This document shows positions 15,803 to 24,436 of a stretch of 64,000 bases of DNA, piece by piece. The position numbers and the translations under genes are program-made. Location of the stretch: the NCBI RefSeq assembly GCF_003014595.1, contig NZ_PYGK01000007.1:298583-362582 (forward strand), in the 5' to 3' direction. The notes below the pieces were generated by a model. That model did no database searches. It was not told the origin of the DNA and saw nothing but the letters and a program-made list of their open reading frames with translations. Numbering within the stretch: the stretch's first letter is position 1; every line of letters begins with the position of its first letter. The DNA comes from Chitinophaga ginsengisoli. Lineage in GTDB: Bacteria > Bacteroidota > Bacteroidia > Chitinophagales > Chitinophagaceae.

Positions 15803-17133
15803 AACCATACAAATCAATGTCAATTTTGGGGGTTATACTGCTGCTATTCGCAGCACCTCTCCATGCGCAGGATGTAGAAACTACCCGGGTATTTAGTTTG
15901 GAAGAAATATGGAAGATCGCCGAAACGAATAACCGTCAGCTAAAACTATCAGATTTAAATCTTCAACAAAGCAAGCTGGAAGTCCTTGAAGCAAAAGATC
16001 GCCTGCTACCGGAACTTTCAATAGGTGGAGATGTAAAAGCCAATTCAAAATTTCTTATTTATGATAATGGATTATTCTCATCTCCACAAGATGTACCTGT
16101 AAAAGGCTATGGCTACGGAGCAGGCTACAACTTGAATTTCACCCTCTTTAACGGTGGTAAGGAAAAAAGGAATGTCAGGATGAAGCAGGAAGAAGAGACT
16201 CGGCGTCAATATGAAGTTGATAGGCAAAAACACGGCGTAAAATACAATGTTGCGGATGCCTATTTTGGTCTATATAAGTTGCTGAACTTCCGTGATTTTC
16301 TTGCTGCAGAAATTGCTGCGGAGAGAAAACAGCTATTACTCATCGAAAGCTTACACAGAAACGGTATTGTGCTTAAGAGTGATGTGCTGAGAACCTCGGT
16401 GAAATTGTCACAGTTGGAATTAAGCCTTTCAGATATTGAAAAGAAGATCGACATCACCAAACAACGTCTGAATATATTAATGGGGCGAAATAATGAAGAG
16501 GAATTAAATATCACTTATAGAAGTGGTTTTGAAACGGACTCCAACGCAGGTGCTGGTTATGCTGATTACGTAGATATCGCACTGAACCAATCGCCCGAGT
16601 ATAAAATGGTCGCCAGCGATCTTAGATTGAGCGAGATGAATATCAGGCAAATTAAGGCAGCCCTGTTACCTAAAGTTTCCTTGTATTCCAATTATAATTA
16701 TACCTATCCGCAGCTCTCATTTTATCCTTACTCGAATGATTTATGGGGATTTGGGCAAACAGGAATCAAGGTGCAGTTTTCGATCGATAATTTATATAAA
16801 AGCAGGCATTCCATTGCACGTGCTCAGGTTGTAAATGATCAGGCAAAAGAAATGGCCAATATTAAGAGGGATGCAATTTCCATTCAGGTAAAAGAGGCGT
16901 TTTTACAACAGCAACAGGCTTTGGAAAGCGTAGAAACGGCGGAGAAAAATATCACTAAAACGACCGAGGCAGTCAGAGTCATCAGAAACAGTTATCTCAA
17001 TCAGGAGTCACTGTTGACAGATCTTTTGGAGGCAGAAAATGCCTTGCTGGAGGCAAAGTTTAACCTGGCAACCGCACAGACCAATTTAAAACTCAGTCAT
17101 ATCCAGCTACTGGCAATCGTTGGAATTCTTTAA
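15799..17133 (+). CDS. TolC-family outer-membrane efflux protein
   Basis: The 444-residue protein has a signal peptide (MKPYKSMSILGVILLLFAAPLHAQ) and the two repeated long alpha-helical hairpin regions of OEP/TolC proteins (about 30-220 and 240-440), with typical phrases such as NRQLKLSDLNLQQSKLEVLE and NALLEAKFNLATAQTNLKLS. It forms the outer-membrane duct for the HlyD/MFS pump encoded next. Confidence 0.92.
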   Translation: MKPYKSMSILGVILLLFAAPLHAQDVETTRVFSLEEIWKIAETNNRQLKLSDLNLQQSKLEVLEAKDRLLPELSIGGDVKANSKFLIYDNGLFSSPQDVPVKGYGYGAGYNLNFTLFNGGKEKRNVRMKQEEETRRQYEVDRQKHGVKYNVADAYFGLYKLLNFRDFLAAEIAAERKQLLLIESLHRNGIVLKSDVLRTSVKLSQLELSLSDIEKKIDITKQRLNILMGRNNEEELNITYRSGFETDSNAGAGYADYVDIALNQSPEYKMVASDLRLSEMNIRQIKAALLPKVSLYSNYNYTYPQLSFYPYSNDLWGFGQTGIKVQFSIDNLYKSRHSIARAQVVNDQAKEMANIKRDAISIQVKEAFLQQQQALESVETAEKNITKTTEAVRVIRNSYLNQESLLTDLLEAENALLEAKFNLATAQTNLKLSHIQLLAIVGIL

Positions 17134-17143
17134 TACAAACAAT

Positions 17144-18190
17144 ATGAGCAAGAACAGAACAGATATAATAATCGTGACGCTAACAAAATGGTTTGGGATC
17201 GCCTTATTTACCGCGATTATCATTTGGGCAGCCGTGTATTTTTTAAAGGGATACCGTTATGAACAAACAAATGATGCACAGGTAGATGCCTATTTATCGC
17301 CAATAAATGCAAAAGTGGGTGGCTATATCAGCAAGATTTATTACAAGGATAATCAACTGGTTAAAAAAGGAGATACGCTTGTGGTTATTGAGCTTGACGA
17401 ATACGGACTAAAAAAGAATGCCGCATCAGCAGAACTAATGAGTGCGCATGCCAAGTTGCCGATTTTGGCTGCTAATGAAGAAACACAGACCAAGAGTATT
17501 GAGGTAATAAAAGCACAGCTCTCAGGTGCAAAAGCGAAATTAAACCAACAGCAAAGAGAATTTGACCGATACAGGAATCTATTAGCAGATGAATCTACTA
17601 CGCGGCAAAAATTTGAAAACATCGGGGCGGCTTTGGCTATTACCCAATCTGATTATGATCAGATAAAGGCTTCCCTGAAGGTCGCGGAATCCAAATTAAA
17701 CGATCTCAGCGCACAGCGTAATATGATAAAGGCTGAAATTAACATCAAGGAAGCGTTACTCGAACGGCAGGAACTGGATATTAAATATACGGTAATCACT
17801 GCGCCTTTCGATGGGCAGATAGGTAAGAAGAACATTCAGGAAGGGCAATTGATACAGCCAGGACAAACATTGGCATTTTTGGTGAACAAGTCCGAAGAAA
17901 AATGGGTGATTGCCAACTTCAAGGAAACACAGATTGGCAATTTCAGAATAGGGCAGGTAGTATCAATAGAAGTAGACGCTTTTCCAAATGAAAAATTCAG
18001 CGGGGCCATTGAATCGCTTTCCCCGACCACAGGTTCCCGGTATTCATTACTTCCGCCGGACAATGCTACTGGTAACTTTGTTAAAGTTATACAACGTATT
18101 CCTGTCAGGATCAGGCTCACAGACAAGCCGGAAAGAGTAGCCAATCTCTCTGCTGGAATGAATGCCAATGTTTACGTTTTAAAAGATTAA
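17144..18190 (+). CDS. HlyD/EmrA-family periplasmic adaptor
   Basis: The start is ATG 17144 (MSKNRTD), 10 nt after the TolC stop; an earlier frame start overlaps TolC. The 348-residue protein has one N-terminal membrane helix (about 10-35), a biotinyl-lipoyl half-motif (DAQVDAYLSPINAKVGGYIS), a long coiled-coil hairpin (about 90-200), a second lipoyl half (VITAPFDGQIGKKNIQEGQL) and beta-barrel domains. It bridges the MFS pump to TolC in an EmrAB-TolC-like tripartite system. Confidence 0.92.
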   Translation: MSKNRTDIIIVTLTKWFGIALFTAIIIWAAVYFLKGYRYEQTNDAQVDAYLSPINAKVGGYISKIYYKDNQLVKKGDTLVVIELDEYGLKKNAASAELMSAHAKLPILAANEETQTKSIEVIKAQLSGAKAKLNQQQREFDRYRNLLADESTTRQKFENIGAALAITQSDYDQIKASLKVAESKLNDLSAQRNMIKAEINIKEALLERQELDIKYTVITAPFDGQIGKKNIQEGQLIQPGQTLAFLVNKSEEKWVIANFKETQIGNFRIGQVVSIEVDAFPNEKFSGAIESLSPTTGSRYSLLPPDNATGNFVKVIQRIPVRIRLTDKPERVANLSAGMNANVYVLKD

Positions 18191-18192
18191 TC

Positions 18193-19782
18193 ATGCAAGT
18201 ACATAAAATTCCGGTTTTCAAACCATGGGTATCCGAATGGATGGCAAGATCCGTGATATTTGCCATTCTCATGACTTGCCTGTTTAGTTTCGCCTTTTAC
18301 AGTAGTCCGGTTGCGGCAATGGGTTTTTATGGCATACAGCCTGCCGATGTTCAATATGCCATGGTAGTTGTTTATGGCTCGACCGTAGCTTTTTTGGCCC
18401 TGGATTTTCGCATTGTGAAGTATTTTGCTCCGAGGAAATACCTGATCATGGCACTTGCCGTCAATGCGACATGTTCCATCATCTGCTTTCATGTCAAAAG
18501 TTGGAGCCTATTTGTCATTTGCCAGTTTGTGCAAGGGATTATCTGTGCGTTGATGTCAGGCATAGTTTTACAACTCACGTTTCCAAGATTGGAGTCCACA
18601 CGTGCCCGCGTGATTGCGTATAGTCTCCTGTATGGAAGTATACAGATCTCCGTTCAGTTTTATTCGATCTATGCCAGTGTGGTACTTTATTTTTATGACT
18701 TCAACTGGCTATTTTATGGACTCAATATAATGCTCATCATCCTGACATTTATTGTGTTGCTGACAATGAACGGTAAGGCACGATTTACGAAAAAGATACC
18801 GCTGTATCAGGTGGACTGGTTGGGATATCTGTTTTATGTGTCCTTTATTTTGATGGTAGGATACATGTTAATTTACGGACGGCAGTTGGGCTGGTTTGAC
18901 AGTCCGTTAATCGTTCGCCTTTGCTTTATCAGTTTAATCATCTTTACGCTATTTGTGATCAGAGAGTTGAAGCTTAAACGACCGTTGATCAACTTACAGA
19001 TATTCAAGGTGAGGAATTTTGTCATCGGTCTGCTGCTGCTTTTTACCTTTTACATTTTCAAAGGAAGTACCGGACTTGCTTACGGGTATCTTGAAGTTAT
19101 TTTGGGCAATGATCCAATCAGTACTATTCCGATATGGATCGCAGTAATTGCGGGGACTGTTCTGAGTATGTTTGTTACCTCCCGGTTTGTCCTGATGGGC
19201 TATAACCTGATAAGGATTATCATAGCAGGTTTTGGGCTTATGGCGCTCTATTATGCTTATATGATACTTTTTGTCTCCGTACAGGGAGAAACAGTTGACT
19301 TCATCCTGCCCATGTTTATCTATGGTGCTGCAACAGGCGTTTTATTTGTTCCAATTGTATTGTTCACCACCTCCGCAGCGCCGCCAAAGATTGCGGTAAA
19401 TGCATCACTTATCGGGATTCTTGCGAGGTTCACTGGCTTTACAGCCAGTCTGGTGCTTAATACCGAACTTCAATTAATTTTCAAATCCGCAGTTAGGGAG
19501 AAGATGCGGGAAACACTGGTGGACATTAACCCACAATTGCCTGTTGTTTTAATGGATATCCAAAACAAGTATATAAATGCAGGCAACGATATCTATACAG
19601 CAAGAGGAGTATCAGGAGCTTATTTTAATCGACTGGTGGGGCAGCAAATACTAGCCCGTACTACGCGGGATTATTATGATTTGATGTTTGTTGGAGTAGT
19701 CTGTGTCATTGTGGTGTTGTTATTGGTCCCACAGATCCAGCATGTGGTACTTAGACTAAAGAAAGGAAATATACCTTATTAG
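18193..19782 (+). CDS. MFS efflux transporter, DHA2-like
   Basis: The 529-residue polytopic protein has about 14 predicted membrane segments and directly follows the adaptor (2-nt gap). Length, segment number and context fit the DHA2/EmrB group of proton-driven drug exporters, although classical motif C is not obvious. The first half contains LIMALAVNATCSIICFHVKS and the last helix ends at about residue 510. The substrate is unknown; AraC control suggests a hydrophobic toxic compound. Confidence 0.85.
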   Translation: MQVHKIPVFKPWVSEWMARSVIFAILMTCLFSFAFYSSPVAAMGFYGIQPADVQYAMVVVYGSTVAFLALDFRIVKYFAPRKYLIMALAVNATCSIICFHVKSWSLFVICQFVQGIICALMSGIVLQLTFPRLESTRARVIAYSLLYGSIQISVQFYSIYASVVLYFYDFNWLFYGLNIMLIILTFIVLLTMNGKARFTKKIPLYQVDWLGYLFYVSFILMVGYMLIYGRQLGWFDSPLIVRLCFISLIIFTLFVIRELKLKRPLINLQIFKVRNFVIGLLLLFTFYIFKGSTGLAYGYLEVILGNDPISTIPIWIAVIAGTVLSMFVTSRFVLMGYNLIRIIIAGFGLMALYYAYMILFVSVQGETVDFILPMFIYGAATGVLFVPIVLFTTSAAPPKIAVNASLIGILARFTGFTASLVLNTELQLIFKSAVREKMRETLVDINPQLPVVLMDIQNKYINAGNDIYTARGVSGAYFNRLVGQQILARTTRDYYDLMFVGVVCVIVVLLLVPQIQHVVLRLKKGNIPY

Positions 19783-19838
19783 TGTCTTTTCGATCAGGTG
19801 GTAGTGTTATTTGTCTTGTTAAGATTGACATCACGCAG

Positions 19839-20573
19839 TCATTCCCGCAATCCCAGGGCTTTCATGACCTCAGCCTTATATTGGCGGCCAATCGGAAGCT
19901 CCAGGTCACCCACTTCAATGACAGCCGTACTAAATGATTTGATTTTATCTGTTGCAATGATATATGCCCGATGGATACGCAGGAATTGTATATCAGGTAA
20001 CTTTTCCTCCAGGTAACCGATGCGCTGGTAGGTAATTATTTCCTGGGTGGATGTTTTTACTTTAATATAATCTTTCAAGCTTTCGATGTAAAGGATATCT
20101 TTCAAAAAGACCTTCACCATCTTCTTATCTGACTTCAGATAAATGAACTGTTCCCCAGGTATTCCGGTATCCTGGGGAATTAAAATTGGCGGTAAAGGAT
20201 TTGATGGCTCATTTGCGGGATGGTATTTATTAATTGCTGCCAGGAACCGTTCGAAAGGAATAGGTTTGAGCAGATAATCCAGAACATTGAGTTCAAAACC
20301 TTCCAGCGCATACTCCCGGAATGCCGTGGTGAAAATTACTTTCGGCCTGTTGGAGAGTGTTTTCAGGAAATCGATACCTGTCAGTTTCGGCATCTGTATA
20401 TCAAGGAACAATAAGTCCACTTTATTCTTTTGCAAAAATAGCAATGCCTCAATGGCATTGTCGCATTTGCCCACCAGGGTCAAAGTTTCCAATTGGCCAA
20501 TATAATCCTCCAGGATAGCTATTGCCAGCGGTTCGTCATCTACAACCAGGCACCTGATTTTGCTTGCTGCCAT
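19839..20573 (-). CDS. LytTR-family response regulator
   Basis: The 244-residue protein has an N-terminal receiver domain: acidic pocket DDEP (12-15), phosphoacceptor Asp in LLFLDIQMPKLTG (about 58), the Thr in FTTAF and Lys in LLKPI. A C-terminal LytTR DNA-binding domain (about 140-240: YLKSDKKMVKVFLKDILYIE, then RIHRAYIIATDKIKSF) follows. LytTR proteins bind 9-bp direct repeats. The gene lies 4 nt after the LytS-type kinase gene, so they form a two-component pair. Confidence 0.92.
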   Translation of the reverse strand: MAASKIRCLVVDDEPLAIAILEDYIGQLETLTLVGKCDNAIEALLFLQKNKVDLLFLDIQMPKLTGIDFLKTLSNRPKVIFTTAFREYALEGFELNVLDYLLKPIPFERFLAAINKYHPANEPSNPLPPILIPQDTGIPGEQFIYLKSDKKMVKVFLKDILYIESLKDYIKVKTSTQEIITYQRIGYLEEKLPDIQFLRIHRAYIIATDKIKSFSTAVIEVGDLELPIGRQYKAEVMKALGLRE

Positions 20574-20577
20574 CGAA

Positions 20578-21636
20578 TTATTGCAATTTTATTTTTAGGT
20601 CAACAGTATAATATTCCGGTTCCTTTTGTAAGATCAATCTATGCGTGTCCGGATACAGCAGGTCAAGCCTTCGCTTTACATTATGCAGGCCAATCCCACC
20701 TCCATGGGTAAGATTATCGGCCGGGCCGCTATCCGCCCCTGTATGACTGTTCTCGACCTTTACGCTTAACCACTCATCCTTTACTTTGAGGTCAATAGTA
20801 ACCCATACGTTGTCTGTTTCTTGGCTTACGCCATGCTTAAAGGCATTTTCCACGAACGGGATCAGGAGCAAAGGTGCTATTTTTTTACCTTCAATTTCAC
20901 CGGATACATTCAATGAAACATCAAGCCTGTTGCCGTATCGAAGTTTTTCGAGCTCGATATAATTGCTGATATGTGCTATTTCTTTATCAAGCGAGATGCC
21001 TTCCGATTGTGAATCATAAAGCATATAGCTCATCAGCCCCGATAACTTCAGCACTACTTTTGGCGCATCGGAGGAAGATTGGAGTGTAAGGGCATAAAGA
21101 TTGTTCAGGGTATTAAACAGAAAATGTGGATGTACCTGGGCTTTCAAATAATTCAGTTCTGCTTCTAATTTTTCATGTAGCGTATCCTGGTGGATCCGTT
21201 CCTGGTCAAACCAATGTTCCAGTACTTTAACCAGCAGCGTAAACAACAGTACGGGCGCCAGAAACCAAAGCATCACTTTGAAAATCAGATACCATACAAA
21301 TATGGCCTCATAGTAGGTGGTATCCGGAAAAAAGGTGGGCTCGATAAACCGTTCCAGTAATATGCGGTCCAGCAGAGAAGCCACAAACAGGAGCGTTATG
21401 GCAGATGTAGCATAGGCGATATATCGTTTTTGCCTAAAGAGGAGGGGAAACAATACATAGATGTTAATATAAGTTACCAGCATTGCTGCCGGTAACCTTT
21501 GTAATTCGTCCAGGAAATATTTGAAAAGGCCGTCTTCCCCATCTGCATGTACGCCGGTGTACACCAAAAGATAGCCAAGCCAGAAAAGGAGATGAGTAAG
21601 TAACCGGTTCCCCGCTATATAAAAACGTTTCGTCAT
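20578..21636 (-). CDS. LytS/YehU-type sensor histidine kinase
   Basis: The 352-residue protein has four predicted N-terminal membrane helices (about 10-145), then the His_kinase motif with the phosphoacceptor in VHPHFLFNTLNNLYAL. A C-terminal HATPase follows, with LIPFVENAFKHGVSQ as the N box and GGIGLHNVKRRLDLLYP as the G box. There is no periplasmic sensor domain, so the signal is probably membrane-derived. It partners the LytTR regulator downstream. It is divergent from a TonB-dependent receptor, a possible target. Confidence 0.92.
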   Translation of the reverse strand: MTKRFYIAGNRLLTHLLFWLGYLLVYTGVHADGEDGLFKYFLDELQRLPAAMLVTYINIYVLFPLLFRQKRYIAYATSAITLLFVASLLDRILLERFIEPTFFPDTTYYEAIFVWYLIFKVMLWFLAPVLLFTLLVKVLEHWFDQERIHQDTLHEKLEAELNYLKAQVHPHFLFNTLNNLYALTLQSSSDAPKVVLKLSGLMSYMLYDSQSEGISLDKEIAHISNYIELEKLRYGNRLDVSLNVSGEIEGKKIAPLLLIPFVENAFKHGVSQETDNVWVTIDLKVKDEWLSVKVENSHTGADSGPADNLTHGGGIGLHNVKRRLDLLYPDTHRLILQKEPEYYTVDLKIKLQ

Positions 21637-21676
21637 TAACTGTTATTAGCCTGTTCGCGTAACTTTTTTATCAGAC

Positions 21677-21684
21677 CAAAATTA
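21677..21684 (-). promoter_or_regulatory. -7 box for the kinase/regulator operon
   Basis: On the minus strand TAATTTTG matches TANNTTTG, about 40 nt before the kinase ATG. The rest of the 219-nt gap to the receptor gene shows no clear element. Confidence 0.4.
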
Positions 21685-21855
21685 GTGTTTTGACATTTTA
21701 CACGGCAACTTTTCGACGAACAACCTTTTTTGAACCATTTTCGGCACATTTTCATACTGTATTCAGCAAAGCGATTCAACCAGGCTTTATAGAGTTTGCA
21801 ATTTGTTGTTTGGCGAAATGCTGTGAAGCGGCTGTTTTAATGGTGTTCATTTGCA

Positions 21856-24381
21856 ATGAAACATTTCAGAACAACAATGTCCACACTATACCCTGCAAAC
21901 AAGTGTTCCCGGATCGGGCAAAGGCTTTATCCATCGTTGCTGCTCCCTGCAATTATACCCGGAAAGACAATTCAGACGTTCTTTTTGATGATAGGTATGA
22001 TCACATACATTTACCCTTTTGCCCTTTATGGGCAGCAGCCATCAACTGCCGGCCAGGGCCACCTGAGTAAGAGTACCATTTCAGGCAAAGTGATGAACGA
22101 AAAGAGGAGCGCGCCTGTCATTTATGCAACGGTGATAATTAAAGACGGTGCGGGAAAAACAATGGCGGCCTCGTTGACCGACCAGAACGGGTATTTTAAG
22201 ATCGATTCATTGCCGCCGGCCAATTATGTATTGGAAATTACTTACATGGGGTACCAGGCGTATACCCAATCACTAACGGTGACTGGCATAACGGTAATGT
22301 TGGAATTGGGCACGCTAGCTATGAAAGAAGGTACTGCGTCTCTCAACGAGGTGGTGGTGACGGGGGAAAAATCCGACCTGGAGCTGAAGCCTGACAAGAA
22401 AGTATATTTGATCGGTAAAGACATATTGTCCCAGGGTGGCTCGGCTGGTGACATTTTGAACGGCATACCTTCAGTTGCGGTTGAACCAGGCGGCGCTGTC
22501 AGGCTGAGGGGCAACAGCAACGTCACTGTCCTGATAAACGGGAGGCGCTCGGGGCTCACGCTCGGCAATGTGATGACACAAATTCCAGCTGCCAGTATTG
22601 CAAAGATAGAAATTATAACCAGCCCCTCTGCCCGTTATGATGCTGCCGGTTCTGCCGGGATTATCAATATTGTGCAAAAAAAAAATATAAGAGAAGGACT
22701 CAGCGGCCAGGCGAGGTTGGTATTGGGTGTTCCCAACGATTATAACCTGAATGCTAACCTGAACTACAAAACAGGCAAACTGAACCTGTTTGCTACCCTA
22801 GGCGGCCGCTATTCTGATTATGTCGGGTTGTATACTACGAAACAAACGACAGCAGGTATTACGGCTGCTTCGCTCAGCAAGGTGCAACATGAAAACAGGC
22901 ATGATGATGGCAGGCTTGTTTATTTCGGAGGGGACTACTGCATTAATCCACGGAACACGTTTACATTGGCATTTTTTAGAAATGCCACAAAAGACATAGA
23001 CGGGACGACCCTGGATTATGATTTTGGGAGTATAGGCAGCGACAGCAGTATCACCCGGAAGGGGAGATCCAGGGAAGTCCGCAGTTATAATCAACTGGAA
23101 TCGAACTATACGAGGACTTTTGATAGAGAGGGCAAAAAGTTCACAATTGATTTGCAATACGATTTCTGGAACAGTGATAAAACCTGGGACCTGTTGACCC
23201 AAAAAACATTTCCCCTGGTTAGCGATCTGTATCCCATCAGAACTACTTCTATCGGGGCCAGCAAAGACCTGGCCATACAGTCGGATATAGTCAACCCTTT
23301 TAAAAATAGATCGATTTTGGAATCAGGCCTTAAAGGGGAAAACAGATCTGTGTCAAGCGATTTCAAGGCGGAGCAACGTCCTGACAAGGATTGGGTAACA
23401 TTTGATAACATCGACAATAAGCTAAATTATAATGAACGCATCTGGAGCGCCTATGCACAATACCGGAGCAAACCTGGCGGGTTCAATTACCTTTTGGGCT
23501 TAAGATACGAATGGACGCAAATCGGTATCCGGGACAGGGGAGGTAGCTTTAATAAAGAGAAGTACTATGGCAGGATATTCCCAACCATAAATCTGAGCTA
23601 TACAATGGGTAAAGGATCGACGCTTCAAATGAGTTATGCAAAGCGGATCAACCGGCCTGAATTATGGTATTTATACCCCTTCAATGAACTAACGGATTTC
23701 AATGCACAATTTGTCGGGAACCCTGACTTAAACCCTTCTTACACGAATGTCATTGAACTGGCATTGTTGCGGGAATGGGATAAGTTTACTTTTAATCCGA
23801 CGGTATATGCACATTTCACAACGGCGCCCATTGAGCAGTATACCTATCATAACGATAAAGGCACCTTTATAACGATGCCGTTCAATCTGGACAAGGAAAG
23901 CCGTTACGGTGTTGAGTTGTCCGCTATTTATGATCCTGTAAAATGCTTAACCCTTAATGGCCAGTTCGGCGTTTATGGATTCAGGCAGACGGGTTACTAT
24001 AGAGAAACTGATTTTGATTTTACATACACTTCCTGGAATGGCAGGATCAATATACGTGTTAAGCTACCCTGGAGATCCGCGTTTCAGGCCAGGTATGATT
24101 TGCAGGGCCCCGGCAACAATGCACAAAGACATACAAGCGCTTACCACTACCTCTCGTCAGGGTTAAGCAAAAACGTGCTCAGAGATAAGGGTACGCTAAT
24201 CCTGGACGGAACTAATGTTTTGAACTCCCGTAAGATAAGGTCAGTGGTTACCGGGGAAAATTACCTCATAGACCAAACCGACAATCTTAATGCTGCAAGG
24301 TTCAGGCTTAGCTTTAGTTACAAATTTACCAGGAAGGAAGGACAGGTTTTCAGAAGCCGGAAAGAGGGAAATCGCGATTGA
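21856..24381 (+). CDS. TonB-dependent outer-membrane receptor (OMP beta-barrel family)
   Basis: The 841-residue protein has a carboxypeptidase-regulatory-like domain near the N-terminus (about 75-150: SGKVMNEKRSAPVIYATVII). A plug follows (about 165-275: GDILNGIPSVAVEPGGAVRL, RGNSNVTVLINGRRSGL), then a C-terminal beta-barrel ending in FRLSFSYKF. It belongs to the short non-SusC receptors found without a SusD. The first 44 residues look unlike a signal peptide; ATG 21988 or 21997 would give a shorter leader (MIGMITYIYPFALYGQQ), so the true start is uncertain. The divergent LytS/LytTR pair may regulate it. The ligand is unknown. Confidence 0.85.
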   Translation: MKHFRTTMSTLYPANKCSRIGQRLYPSLLLPAIIPGKTIQTFFLMIGMITYIYPFALYGQQPSTAGQGHLSKSTISGKVMNEKRSAPVIYATVIIKDGAGKTMAASLTDQNGYFKIDSLPPANYVLEITYMGYQAYTQSLTVTGITVMLELGTLAMKEGTASLNEVVVTGEKSDLELKPDKKVYLIGKDILSQGGSAGDILNGIPSVAVEPGGAVRLRGNSNVTVLINGRRSGLTLGNVMTQIPAASIAKIEIITSPSARYDAAGSAGIINIVQKKNIREGLSGQARLVLGVPNDYNLNANLNYKTGKLNLFATLGGRYSDYVGLYTTKQTTAGITAASLSKVQHENRHDDGRLVYFGGDYCINPRNTFTLAFFRNATKDIDGTTLDYDFGSIGSDSSITRKGRSREVRSYNQLESNYTRTFDREGKKFTIDLQYDFWNSDKTWDLLTQKTFPLVSDLYPIRTTSIGASKDLAIQSDIVNPFKNRSILESGLKGENRSVSSDFKAEQRPDKDWVTFDNIDNKLNYNERIWSAYAQYRSKPGGFNYLLGLRYEWTQIGIRDRGGSFNKEKYYGRIFPTINLSYTMGKGSTLQMSYAKRINRPELWYLYPFNELTDFNAQFVGNPDLNPSYTNVIELALLREWDKFTFNPTVYAHFTTAPIEQYTYHNDKGTFITMPFNLDKESRYGVELSAIYDPVKCLTLNGQFGVYGFRQTGYYRETDFDFTYTSWNGRINIRVKLPWRSAFQARYDLQGPGNNAQRHTSAYHYLSSGLSKNVLRDKGTLILDGTNVLNSRKIRSVVTGENYLIDQTDNLNAARFRLSFSYKFTRKEGQVFRSRKEGNRD

Positions 24382-24436
24382 CTTTGAGTTTACGATGCAA
24401 TCTGTTTTGGGAAGAAACCGAGCCATAGACGTAGCC